NCBI GenBank assembly: GCA_024682035.1
Contig: JAIKZS010000165.1
Location: 1-56,453 of the forward strand
From: Bacteroidaceae bacterium
GTDB lineage: Bacteria > Bacteroidota > Bacteroidia > Bacteroidales > Bacteroidaceae
Direction: 5' to 3'
Length of the DNA stretch: 56,453 bases
Below, piece by piece: positions 17,988 through 25,083 of this stretch. Made by a program: the position numbers and the translations under genes. The notes beneath the pieces are model-generated. The model ran no database searches. It was given only the letters and a program-made list of their open reading frames with translations, and had not been told where the DNA came from. The first letter of the stretch is position 1. Each line of letters begins with the position of its first letter.

Positions 17988-19001
17988 CTAAAGCTTAGCG
18001 TATTTATGTTTGAATTGCACATAGTATGCCCATAAAATACTTTTGTGCCATCGGGATTGGACAGGCGACTTTACCATCGCCAGCATATTCAGGTTGCGAG
18101 AGATGAAAAAGTCGGGGTACATTTGTCGATAAGCCTTGCGCGCCTGACAAACAGCTTTGGCATTCGCGAGCTGGCCTTTCACTAAGAAAGAGACCACAGC
18201 TAAATAATCGAGAAAATAACGTTTACGCATTACACTCCGCAACTCAGCATCAGGTAAGTTTTTATATAACATCAGTAGGTTGTTACGAAAGTTTAGGAAA
18301 GTTTTGCGAGGGTTTTCACGTTTCAATGTTGCTGCACCCATATGATAGACTGTACTCTCAGGAATACACCAAACTTCCCTACCCCTTGCATTCAATCGCC
18401 AACAAAGGTCAATTTCCTCCATGTGAGCAAAGAAACGATCATCTAATCCACCCATTTCACGATAATCTTTTAGGCGTATTAGCATAGCAGCCCCAGTTGC
18501 CCAAAACACACGCATAGGTGAGTCATATTGTCCTTTATCTTGTTCTACCGTATTGAGGATACGACCACGACAAAATGGATAGCCATAGCAATCAAGGAAA
18601 CCTCCGGCTGCTCCAGCATATTCAAAATATGTTTTATTACGATAACTGCGAATTTTAGGTTGACATGCTGCCACCTCTGGATGAGCATCCATAAACGAAA
18701 CTAACGGAGAGAGCCAATGCTCAGTAACTTCCACATCAGAATTTAGCAACACCACATATTCAGCCTCCACCTCTTGCAAAGCACGGTTATAACCTTCAGC
18801 GAAGCCATAATTCTTATCCAACGATATAACTTTAATAGAGGTGAATGAAGTAGCAAGTAGCTTTAATGTTTCATCTTCTGAACCGTTGTCAGCCACAACA
18901 ATGTCTGTCTCGCCCTGACTATACTTAATGACAGAAGGCAAGAAAGAACGAAGCATATCGCTACCGTTCCAACTTAATATCACTATTGCTACTTTAGCCA
19001 T
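17988..19001 (-). CDS. glycosyltransferase family 2 protein
   Basis: A 337-residue GT-A fold glycosyltransferase. It opens with KVAIVILSWNGSDMLRSFLPS. The nucleotide-sugar region reads DIVVADNGSEDET and the metal-binding motif lies in VVLLNSDVEVT. The later FFAHMEEIDLCWRLNARG with the ED/W motif is typical of rhamnosyl- or galactofuranosyl-type GT2 enzymes. The substrate is unknown; surface polysaccharide or LPS core is likely, given the adjacent lipid A acyltransferase. I set the start at the ATG at 19001 (MAKVAIV); ATGs at 19010 and 19016 and a TTG at 19076 are in frame but add non-conserved residues. No transmembrane segment is evident. Confidence 0.88.
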   Translation of the reverse strand: MAKVAIVILSWNGSDMLRSFLPSVIKYSQGETDIVVADNGSEDETLKLLATSFTSIKVISLDKNYGFAEGYNRALQEVEAEYVVLLNSDVEVTEHWLSPLVSFMDAHPEVAACQPKIRSYRNKTYFEYAGAAGGFLDCYGYPFCRGRILNTVEQDKGQYDSPMRVFWATGAAMLIRLKDYREMGGLDDRFFAHMEEIDLCWRLNARGREVWCIPESTVYHMGAATLKRENPRKTFLNFRNNLLMLYKNLPDAELRSVMRKRYFLDYLAVVSFLVKGQLANAKAVCQARKAYRQMYPDFFISRNLNMLAMVKSPVQSRWHKSILWAYYVQFKHKYAKL

Positions 19002-19084
19002 ATCATACATAATCATACCTCTTCTACCTTTTTCCAGACTCTTCTCCTTTATAAAGAAGAAAGGGATGAGAGGCAAACTGCTTA

Positions 19085-19966
19085 TTATCTCTTAATTTTC
19101 CAACGTTTATGACTCCAGAACCAATATGAAGGATCACGACGTATGGTTTGCTCTAATTTCCTGGCAAAAACTTCTGTAATTTCACCATCCTTTGTTTTAT
19201 TCGGTGCATCGGTAATCACATCAAAGTGTACTTGCCAATAGCCACGCTTAATATAATGAATATCTGCATACAGCACACTCATATCTAGCATTTTAGCTAT
19301 TTTTTCAGCCCCATCCATGAATACGGTATCTTGATTCAAGAACGTTGTCCAATACTTTGCTTCTGTTTTATTAGGTGATTGATCTGTTATGAATCCCACT
19401 CCAAAATTTGCGCCATCCTTGTGCAGTTTTATCACGGATCGTACCGTTGAATGTTTTGCCACATTCACGCCTCCAAATTTTGAACGCATACGCTTTAACA
19501 TCTCATCTATATAAGGATTATGCAAAGGCTTATAAATGTGCAAGATCTGATATTTTTCAGGCACAAAGAATTTCAAATTAATAAGCCACTCATAAAAACC
19601 ATAATGAGGTATAAGTAACGCAATATCCCTGCCTTGCTCTGCCCTATCAGCAAAAACATCAAGGTTATCATAGCTCATGCGATCAATGATACTCTGTGGC
19701 TTTAACTGGGCCAATTTAACTTCAGAAACTAAGTAATCACAAAGATAATGGTAAAACTTATGCTCTATATTGCGCAACTCCTTTTGGCTTTTTTCAGGAA
19801 AAGAGTTTTGTAGGTTCATTCTTACGACCTTTCTGCGATAACGCACCACATCATGTAACAACACATACAAACAATCAGATAACACATATAATGCCCTGAA
19901 CGGCAACATTGCCATGAGCCGCATACTTGTATTCGCAAACCAATATTTTATGTATTGTGCATTCAT
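19085..19966 (-). CDS. lipid A biosynthesis acyltransferase (LpxL/HtrB family)
   Basis: A 293-residue inner-membrane-associated acyltransferase that adds a secondary acyl chain to the lipid A precursor. It has a hydrophobic N-terminus (RLMAMLPFRALYVLSDCLYVLL). The catalytic HX4E motif is His121-Glu126 in IPHYGFYEWL. Further blocks are the conserved FGVGFITDQSPNK and a C-terminal RRDPSYWFWSHKRWK, matching the family pattern P-x-Q-Y-x-W-x-HRRWK. Bacteroidetes usually have one such enzyme and make penta-acyl lipid A. Its ATG overlaps the mtaB stop by one base (TAATG), so the two are translationally coupled. Confidence 0.92.
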   Translation of the reverse strand: MNAQYIKYWFANTSMRLMAMLPFRALYVLSDCLYVLLHDVVRYRRKVVRMNLQNSFPEKSQKELRNIEHKFYHYLCDYLVSEVKLAQLKPQSIIDRMSYDNLDVFADRAEQGRDIALLIPHYGFYEWLINLKFFVPEKYQILHIYKPLHNPYIDEMLKRMRSKFGGVNVAKHSTVRSVIKLHKDGANFGVGFITDQSPNKTEAKYWTTFLNQDTVFMDGAEKIAKMLDMSVLYADIHYIKRGYWQVHFDVITDAPNKTKDGEITEVFARKLEQTIRRDPSYWFWSHKRWKIKR

Positions 19967-21288
19967 TATTCCATTATTTCCCCAATTAAGGCATCACCTA
20001 CTTCATTCAGGTCACCCAATTTCACTATCACTATATGATTATCTAACTCAGGACGATTTGCCACTTCTACCCTTATATAATTTGGGGTGAAACCATGCAT
20101 CGGTTGTCCATTCTTAGATTTTTCCAATAATACAGGCATTTGCTGTCCCACGAATTGACGATAGAAAGCTTTTGTCTTTGCATCCGACAAATCGAGCAAT
20201 TGCTGACTTCTTTCATGTTTTACCTGAGGAGGTACTACATAATCAATTTGTAAAGCTTTCGTGCCTGGGCGTTCTGAATAGCTGAATACATGAAGTTGGG
20301 TTACATCCAAACTTTTGATGAACTGGTATGAATCATCGAAAAACTCTTGTTTCTCGCCTCGCGTGCCCACCATCACATCCACGCCAATAAAACAATGTGG
20401 CATTAATTGCTTGATACGCTCTATTTTATGGGCAAACAAGGCCCTATCATAATGGCGATGCATTAGCCTCAGTACCTCATCGCACCCCGATTGTAATGGG
20501 ATATGGAAATGCGGCATAAAGTGTTTTGAATGTGCCACAAAATCGATGATTTCATCTGTCAGCAAATCAGGTTCAATTGAAGAAATGCGATAGCGCTCAA
20601 TGCCCTCTACATCATCCAGTGCCTTGATTAAATCCAAAAAACTCTCACCAGTGGTCTGTCCGAAATCACCAATGTTCACCCCCGTAATTACAATCTCCTT
20701 GCCCCCTTCAAGAGCAGCCTTGCGAGCATCATCTACCAGCGAAGCGATGCTTCCGTTACGACTTCTGCCCCGAGCAAAAGGAATGGTACAATATGTGCAA
20801 AAATAATTACAGCCATCTTGTACCTTTAGGAAATAACGGGTACGATTGCCTCTTGAGCATGAAGGTACAAACGAACGGATGTCTTTCAACGATGAAGTAA
20901 AAGCTTTTCCCTCATCGTTATGTTTTGACAGGTCACCCAGATATTTAAGCAAATCTTTCTTCTGCTCTGCACCCAGCACCACATCAACTCCTGGTATTTT
21001 AGCCACCATCTGTGGTTTCAACTGAGCATAACAGCCCATCACCACAATAAAAGCGTGGGGATGCTGGCTGTGAAGTCGACGTATAGCTTGACGGCATTTA
21101 CGATCGGCTACCTCTGTTACAGAGCAAGTGTTTACGATACACACATCAGCTTCTTCCCCCCTACGCGCATTCCTAATACCCGCCTCTTGCAACAACTTAT
21201 TGATGGTAGCAGTTTCTGAAAAATTCAGCTTGCAACCTAAAGTATAGTAAACAGCCTTTTTATCTTGGTATATATGTCCGTCAATCAT
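19966..21288 (-). CDS. mtaB: tRNA t6A37 methylthiotransferase
   Basis: A 440-residue radical-SAM enzyme that turns t6A37 into ms2t6A37 in ANN-decoding tRNAs. The N-terminal UPF0004 domain carries three cluster cysteines: Cys19 (LGCKLN), Cys55 (NTCSVTE) and Cys86 (MGCYAQ). The radical-SAM CX3CX2C is Cys160-Cys164-Cys167 (DGCNYFCTYC). A C-terminal TRAM-like RNA-binding region begins near residue 370 (QMPVLLEKS). The GCKLN form of the first motif and the lack of MiaB-specific features favour MtaB over MiaB or RimO. It is first in the mtaB - lpxL-like - GT2 array; a -7 box (TACCTTTG) lies at 21318-21311 on the minus strand. Confidence 0.92.
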   Translation of the reverse strand: MIDGHIYQDKKAVYYTLGCKLNFSETATINKLLQEAGIRNARRGEEADVCIVNTCSVTEVADRKCRQAIRRLHSQHPHAFIVVMGCYAQLKPQMVAKIPGVDVVLGAEQKKDLLKYLGDLSKHNDEGKAFTSSLKDIRSFVPSCSRGNRTRYFLKVQDGCNYFCTYCTIPFARGRSRNGSIASLVDDARKAALEGGKEIVITGVNIGDFGQTTGESFLDLIKALDDVEGIERYRISSIEPDLLTDEIIDFVAHSKHFMPHFHIPLQSGCDEVLRLMHRHYDRALFAHKIERIKQLMPHCFIGVDVMVGTRGEKQEFFDDSYQFIKSLDVTQLHVFSYSERPGTKALQIDYVVPPQVKHERSQQLLDLSDAKTKAFYRQFVGQQMPVLLEKSKNGQPMHGFTPNYIRVEVANRPELDNHIVIVKLGDLNEVGDALIGEIME

Positions 21289-21310
21289 ATCTCTCTTTCA
21301 AATCATGACA

Positions 21311-21318
21311 CAAAGGTA
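21311..21318 (-). promoter_or_regulatory. -7 box of the mtaB operon
   Basis: On the minus strand TACCTTTG (21318-21311) matches TAnnTTTG, 22 bases before the mtaB ATG. No good -33 box is visible at 18-21 bases. Confidence 0.4.
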
Positions 21319-21343
21319 CAGCAAAAAAAACTTTTTTCCTATT

Positions 21344-21379
21344 TTTGAAGAACAACGTATAAAAAAACGCAGTATATTT
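21344..21379 (+). promoter_or_regulatory. possible promoter of the Ala/Lys-rich lipoprotein gene
   Basis: The -7 box TATATTTG is at 21372-21379 and TTTG at 21344-21347, but the 24-base spacer is longer than usual. This would give a leader of about 80 bases before the ATG at 21467. Confidence 0.4.
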
Positions 21380-21466
21380 GCAACGTTTTTCGAGAGTAGG
21401 GATAACGACTTCTCTCTTGAAAAGAGTTTAAAATATTAATTATTAGTTTTTTAAAGCAATTGAACT

Positions 21467-21802
21467 ATGAAAAAGATTGTATTAATGGCAGCAGCTGTTC
21501 TGGCTGTATCTTTCGCTTCATGCGGAGGGAACAAAGCAAACAATGAAGAATCTACTAAAAATGAGCAAAATCTGAAGGACTCTATTGCTGCAGTTGCTGC
21601 AGCAGCTTCTGAGGCAGCAGCTGATAAGGCTGTAGAAGTTATTGACGAAGCTAAGGATGCTGCTAAGCAGGCAGGTGAAGAGTTGAAACAGGCTGCTAAG
21701 GACAAGGCTGAAGAGGTTACCAACGCAGCTAAGGATGCTGCTAAGCAGGCTATTGACGATGCTGCCAATGCTGCAAAGAAACAGTTGGGTGAGAATAAAT
21801 AA
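21467..21802 (+). CDS. small Ala/Lys/Glu-rich lipoprotein with amphipathic helical repeats
   Basis: A 111-residue protein. A type II signal peptide ends in the lipobox SFAS-Cys19. The rest is a low-complexity helix: AAVAAAASEAAADKAVEVIDEAKDAAKQAG, then a second copy of AKDAAKQA (residues 62-69 and 88-95, 26 residues apart). The underlying DNA repeat is nearly identical over more than 20 bases, 78 bases apart. The pattern resembles LEA-like or YtxH-like amphipathic repeats. No enzyme motif is present. It would sit in the outer or inner membrane facing the periplasm; function unknown. It has its own promoter candidate and a strong terminator, so it is a single-gene unit. Confidence 0.8.
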   Translation: MKKIVLMAAAVLAVSFASCGGNKANNEESTKNEQNLKDSIAAVAAAASEAAADKAVEVIDEAKDAAKQAGEELKQAAKDKAEEVTNAAKDAAKQAIDDAANAAKKQLGENK

Positions 21803-21845
21803 TCTCAACCTTTAGACATTATTTCTATTAATGTCAAAATCGAAT

Positions 21846-21873
21846 AATAGGCGAGGCATATGCCTCGCCTATT
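21846..21873 (+). terminator. strong palindromic terminator after the lipoprotein gene
   Basis: A 28-base perfect palindrome, with arms AATAGGCGAGGCAT and its complement, lies 44 bases after the lipoprotein stop and is followed by TTGTTC. The stem is G/C-rich and the hairpin could work in either direction. Confidence 0.75.
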
Positions 21874-22244
21874 TGTTCATCAATAATATGCATGAATTGA
21901 CCATAGTAATGTGTGAGGAAAGAAATTATTAATATAATGGTTGAATGATTACTAATGTTTAATCGAAAGCATTGATACTGATTGTTAAAATAGCTACTAT
22001 CAGTCGTCGCAGTATCTGCCATGGGGGTAAAGGAGATATTGCGTTGACTCATAGCAGGCTTTCCGATGACCCGCTAAAAGCATCGTAAGCACCTATAGAA
22101 GGCATTGGAGTAACTGCATAGCAAATATCGCAACAAGTAAAAAGATTTATTGGGAGTAAAAGAGGGATTAAGCTCTACTACGGGTAAACGAGCTGTCAGC
22201 CCGTAGTAGAAAGCCTACCAGCCAGTAGTAGAAAAAAAACAAAA
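21874..22244. other. intergenic region without a supported gene, containing an 11-bp inverted repeat
   Basis: About 370 bases between the lipoprotein terminator and the rplI terminator. A 72-residue frame on the minus strand (21834-22052) overlaps the terminator and has no recognisable features, so I do not call it. The notable structure is TCTACTACGGG at 22174-22184 with its exact complement at 22200-22210. A partial third copy (CAGTAGTAGAAA) lies at about 22222-22233. Nothing else is recognised. Confidence 0.5.
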
Positions 22245-22271
22245 GAAGGCTCTATGCAATATAGAGCCTTC
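22245..22271 (-). terminator. terminator of the rpsF-rpsR-rplI operon
   Basis: Perfect 11-bp arms, GAAGGCTCTAT at 22245-22255 and its complement at 22261-22271, enclose a 5-base loop. On the minus strand the stem is followed by a T-rich run (TTTTGTTTTTTTT), a classic intrinsic terminator 23 bases after the rplI stop. Confidence 0.9.
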
Positions 22272-22294
22272 TTCATATATATTTAAGGGGTATA

Positions 22295-22750
22295 TTAAGC
22301 CTCTTCAGCCTCAGCAACCACTTCGAAAGGAATCTCAACCTTCACATCCTTGTGCAGTTGAACATTAGCAACATAGTTACCAACTTCCTTTACACTACCC
22401 TTAACAGAGATGATTTTGCGATCAACTTCAATGCCCAGCTTAGCCAACTCATCAGCCACCTGCATAGCACCAACAGAGCCGAAGATAGTACCAGTATTGC
22501 TAACCTTAGCAGCAATCTTCAAACTTACGCCCTTCAACTGCTCAGCCTTTGCCAAAGCCTCATTCTTGATCTTTTCCAGCTTATGAGCACGCTGCTTCAG
22601 ATCTTCTGCTAACTGCTTCTTTGCAGATTCTGTAGCGATAACAGCCTTGCCAGTAGGGATGAGGAAATTACGGCCATAGCCGTCTTTCACCTTTACTATA
22701 TCGTTTTTGTAACCCAGATTGATTACATCTTCTTTCAAAATTAATTCCAT
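22295..22750 (-). CDS. rplI: 50S ribosomal protein L9
   Basis: A 151-residue ribosomal protein that binds 23S rRNA at the base of the L1 stalk. The N-terminal domain is unmistakable: MELILKEDVINLGYKNDIVKVKDGYGRNFLIPTGKAV, the L9 signature. A long central helix follows (KKQLAEDLKQRAHKLEKIKNEALAKAEQL), then a C-terminal domain (GTIFGSVGAMQVADELAKLGIEVDRK). Length is typical (about 148-150). It is the last gene of rpsF-rpsR-rplI, 15 bases after rpsR, and ends at a strong terminator. It is followed by no helicase gene, unlike in many Firmicutes. Confidence 0.98.
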   Translation of the reverse strand: MELILKEDVINLGYKNDIVKVKDGYGRNFLIPTGKAVIATESAKKQLAEDLKQRAHKLEKIKNEALAKAEQLKGVSLKIAAKVSNTGTIFGSVGAMQVADELAKLGIEVDRKIISVKGSVKEVGNYVANVQLHKDVKVEIPFEVVAEAEEA

Positions 22751-22765
22751 ACAATCTCCTCCTTA

Positions 22766-23050
22766 TTATTTCATCATGTCAGTTACATAAGGCAGCAAAG
22801 CCAAGTGACGGGCTCTCTTCACAGCTTGCGCAACACGGCGCTGGAACTTTAAGGAAGTACCAGTGATACGGCGAGGCAAAATCTTACCTTGCTCATTGAG
22901 GAACTTCTTCAGGAATTCAGGATCCTTATAGTCAATATACTTAATGCCGGCCTTCTTGAAACGGCAATACTTCTTCTTCTTAATATCTACTGAAGGGGGA
23001 GTCAGATATCTGATCTCAGACTGCTCTTTAACGTTCTGATTCTGTGCCAT
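22766..23050 (-). CDS. rpsR: 30S ribosomal protein S18
   Basis: A 94-residue basic ribosomal protein that pairs with S6 on the platform of the small subunit. The family core [28 protein letters not shown] is followed by [35 protein letters not shown], the S18 signature. An N-terminal extension of about 20 residues ([20 protein letters not shown]) is typical of Bacteroidetes. The single Cys in KYCRF remains from the zinc-binding form. The gene is 2 bases after rpsF. No ssb gene lies between rpsF and rpsR, unlike in most other phyla. Confidence 0.98.
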   Translation of the reverse strand: MAQNQNVKEQSEIRYLTPPSVDIKKKKYCRFKKAGIKYIDYKDPEFLKKFLNEQGKILPRRITGTSLKFQRRVAQAVKRARHLALLPYVTDMMK

Positions 23051-23052
23051 AA

Positions 23053-23394
23053 TTAATCCTCCTTTTTAGTTTTAAGACTTCTTCTCTTAGCAGCATATTC
23101 AGCAGCATATTTTTCCTGCTTTAATGTTAAAAAGCGAAGAACGCGCTCATCACGACGATAATTAACCTCTAACTTAGCGATCACCTCAGGATCAGCCTCA
23201 AATTCTACCAACTGATAAAAACCAGTTGTCTTCTTCTGAATAGGATAAGCCAGCTTCTTCAAGCCCCAGCTTTCTTCATTGACAATAGTACCACCATTAT
23301 CGGTGATGATGCCAGTGAACTTTCCTACCGCTTCCTTCATCTGTTCGTCAGATAAAACGGGAGTCAAAATGAAAACGGTTTCGTATTGATACAT
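23053..23394 (-). CDS. rpsF: 30S ribosomal protein S6
   Basis: A 113-residue ribosomal protein. It starts [18 protein letters not shown]; the middle reads [29 protein letters not shown], and it ends with a basic tail ([10 protein letters not shown]). The start at 23394 follows from homology. The frame is open for another 114 codons upstream, but that part overlaps the divergent marR-type gene and the promoter and is not coding. The leader is about 40 bases. I searched it for the S6:S18 autoregulatory CCG stem-loop; a stem around the CCG could form only by using bases upstream of the predicted transcription start, so I do not call one. Confidence 0.98.
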   Translation of the reverse strand: MYQYETVFILTPVLSDEQMKEAVGKFTGIITDNGGTIVNEESWGLKKLAYPIQKKTTGFYQLVEFEADPEVIAKLEVNYRRDERVLRFLTLKQEKYAAEYAAKRRSLKTKKED

Positions 23395-23441
23395 ACTGTT
23401 TAAAAAATTAAAATAATACTTGTTTTGCAAAAATGCGGTTG

Positions 23442-23472
23442 CAAAGGTAGAGATATTTTTTTGAACTACAAA
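23442..23472 (-). promoter_or_regulatory. promoter of rpsF-rpsR-rplI
   Basis: On the minus strand the -33 box TTTG is at 23472-23469 and the -7 box TACCTTTG at 23449-23442, with a 19-base spacer; both match the Bacteroidetes consensus. Its spacer overlaps the -33 box of the oppositely directed marR-type promoter. Confidence 0.8.
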
Positions 23473-23489
23473 AAAAAATCTTATCTTTG
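23460..23489 (+). promoter_or_regulatory. promoter of the MarR-family gene
   Basis: The -33 box TTTG is at 23460-23463 and the -7 box TATCTTTG at 23482-23489, with an 18-base spacer. The two divergent promoters interlock over 23460-23472, so polymerase bound at one should block the other. Confidence 0.8.
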
Positions 23490-23515
23490 TAACCAAACTC
23501 ATAAGAAAAACATGT

Positions 23516-23986
23516 ATGAAAGACATTGAGCAGTACGATTTTGACATTACTTTGATATTTGCGCTTCTAAACGGCAGGGTGTCTGCAGCCATCAACCGAC
23601 GTCTTGCGATGAACTTCAAGGAAGCTGATATTAACATTACACCAGAGCAACTCACCATATTATCTTTATTATGGAAGAAAGATAGAGTAACACAGCAAGA
23701 GTTGTGCAACATTACCTTCAAGGACAAGCCAAACATGACTAGGCTGATTGATAGCTTAGAGAATCAAGGTCTTGTAAAAAGGACAGCAGACGAGAATGAC
23801 AAGCGTAACAATTTGATCATTCTAACAGCAACGGGAAAGGCCATTGAAGAGAAGGCATTTCTGGTAGCTAATGCCACTATGCGCGAGGCTCTCTCCAAAG
23901 TAACCCCCCAAGAACTGGTGATGGGTCAGAATCTATTAAAAAAGATTTTCATCAGCATGCAAGAAAAGCCAAATAAAGGGTTCTAA
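23516..23986 (+). CDS. MarR-family transcriptional regulator
   Basis: A 156-residue winged-helix DNA-binding protein, probably a dimer. The DNA-binding part is [68 protein letters not shown] (about residues 40-110). It includes the recognition helix ([11 protein letters not shown]) and the wing DENDKRNN, the standard MarR D-x-R-x pattern. N- and C-terminal helices form the dimer interface. The ligand and targets cannot be read from sequence. It lies back to back with rpsF, and its promoter is interlocked with the ribosomal one, so autoregulation could also affect the rpsF operon. The ATG at 23516 is 27 bases after the -7 box. Confidence 0.92.
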   Translation: MKDIEQYDFDITLIFALLNGRVSAAINRRLAMNFKEADINITPEQLTILSLLWKKDRVTQQELCNITFKDKPNMTRLIDSLENQGLVKRTADENDKRNNLIILTATGKAIEEKAFLVANATMREALSKVTPQELVMGQNLLKKIFISMQEKPNKGF

Positions 23987-24117
23987 AGGGCGAAAACAAA
24001 ATAATTTGACCGTTTTTTTTATTTTTACCTAAAAATATTTCGTTCGTTGAAGAATTTTGCTTTTCTTTGTAATTGATTTAACTCAGAATAAATAATAATT
24101 AAAAAATAGTGTACACA

Positions 24118-24294
24118 ATGAAAGGCTTTTTAAAGAATCTGGGACTGATTTTAATCCTGCTGGGTGGTATTGGCATGGTTGCTTGCCAGTTTACCGGCAA
24201 CGTTAACAACAATGGTGTATTAGGTGGCCTCTTTTTCCTGATGGTAGTTGGCTTGATTGTTTACATCGTTATCAATAAACGTTTGGCAGACTAA
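24118..24294 (+). CDS. small two-helix membrane protein of unknown function
   Basis: A 58-residue protein: a short basic start (MKGFLKN), a first hydrophobic helix (LGLILILLGGIGMVACQF), a short polar loop with TGNVNNNG, a second helix (VLGGLFFLMVVGLIVYIVI) and a basic end (NKRLAD). Both ends should be cytoplasmic. The ATG at 24118 is chosen over an in-frame GTG at 24109. MVAC could look like a weak lipobox, but the second helix argues against a lipoprotein. It is a separate unit with a strong hairpin downstream. I do not recognise the family. Confidence 0.7.
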   Translation: MKGFLKNLGLILILLGGIGMVACQFTGNVNNNGVLGGLFFLMVVGLIVYIVINKRLAD

Positions 24295-24325
24295 TCTTCC
24301 CTCACAAAATCGTGTTAAGAAAAGA

Positions 24326-24353
24326 AAAGGCAGCTTCTTATGAAGCTGCCTTT
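24326..24353. terminator. bidirectional terminator between the small membrane protein and rprY
   Basis: A 12-base arm AAAGGCAGCTTC at 24326-24337 pairs exactly with 24342-24353 around a 4-base loop. It is followed by ATTGTTT on the plus strand and by CTTTTCTTTTC on the minus strand. It lies midway between two convergent genes. Confidence 0.85.
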
Positions 24354-24374
24354 ATTGTTTCGTAATCCCTAACA

Positions 24375-25082
24375 TTATCCTTCGTTTGAATCAGGGATGA
24401 TCAACTTGTAACCTTTACCATGTATATTAATAATCTCGATAGAAGGGTCTGCTTTCAAATGCTTACGCAGTTTCGTAATATACACATCCATACTACGTGC
24501 ATTAAAATAGTTGTCATCTATCCAAATAGTCTTTAAAGCGAAGTCGCGGTTCAGCACATCATTAGCATGTGTACAAAGCAGATTCAAGAGCTCAGACTCT
24601 TTTGTAGTAAGTTTCGTCTGCTCACCATTTATTGCCAATATTTGTTTCTGAATATCAAAAGTAAACTTTCCAATTTTGAAAGTATTGTTATCTTTATTTC
24701 TCTTGCCTTTCACTCTGCGCAAAATTGCCTCTACACGCAAAGTCAACTCTTCCATACTGAAAGGCTTAGTAATATAATCATCTGCACCAATCTTGAAACC
24801 ATCCAGGATATCCTCCTTTAAAGTCTTGGCTGTTAAGAAAATGATAGGTACTTCCGAATTGGCAGAACGTACCTCCTTCGCCAATGTGAAGCCATCCTTC
24901 TTAGGCATCATCACATCAAATATACAGATATCGTACTTAATTTTCATAAAAGCCTTGTAGCCAGCTTCTCCATCAGGGTACAGATCAGCGACATAACCTT
25001 TGGCCTGTAAATACTCCCTGAGCAACATGCCCAGATTTTCATCGTCCTCACACAAAAGAATACGTAAAGCTTTGTTGTCCAT
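24375..25082 (-). CDS. rprY: response regulator, OmpR/PhoB family (RprY-like)
   Basis: A 235-residue DNA-binding response regulator. The receiver domain (1-120) has acidic residues CEDDEN at 11-16, phospho-acceptor Asp56 (IFDVMMPKKDG), the switch Thr in IIFLTAKTL and Lys in DYITKPFSMEEL. The winged-helix effector domain (about 135-230) ends with RSMDVYITKLRKHLKADPSIEIINIHGKGYKLI. The start is the ATG at 25082 (MDNKALRILLCEDD), because the 10 upstream in-frame residues lie inside the kinase gene end. It is one base from rprX, so the pair is co-translated. RprX/RprY was first described in Bacteroides fragilis as altering tetracycline-resistance regulation; assignment to that pair is by overall similarity. 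Confidence 0.88.
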   Translation of the reverse strand: MDNKALRILLCEDDENLGMLLREYLQAKGYVADLYPDGEAGYKAFMKIKYDICIFDVMMPKKDGFTLAKEVRSANSEVPIIFLTAKTLKEDILDGFKIGADDYITKPFSMEELTLRVEAILRRVKGKRNKDNNTFKIGKFTFDIQKQILAINGEQTKLTTKESELLNLLCTHANDVLNRDFALKTIWIDDNYFNARSMDVYITKLRKHLKADPSIEIINIHGKGYKLIIPDSNEG

Positions 25083-25083
25083 A

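Noticed and set aside
21834-22052. 72-residue minus-strand frame
   Set aside because: It overlaps the lipoprotein terminator, with no promoter and no recognisable protein features.
23400-23450. S6:S18 autoregulatory stem-loop in the rpsF leader
   Set aside because: A CCG is present, but the stem around it needs bases upstream of the predicted transcription start.
23395-23736. 114-codon N-terminal extension of rpsF
   Set aside because: S6 has a fixed length of about 100-115 residues; the extension is antisense to the MarR gene and covers the rpsF promoter.
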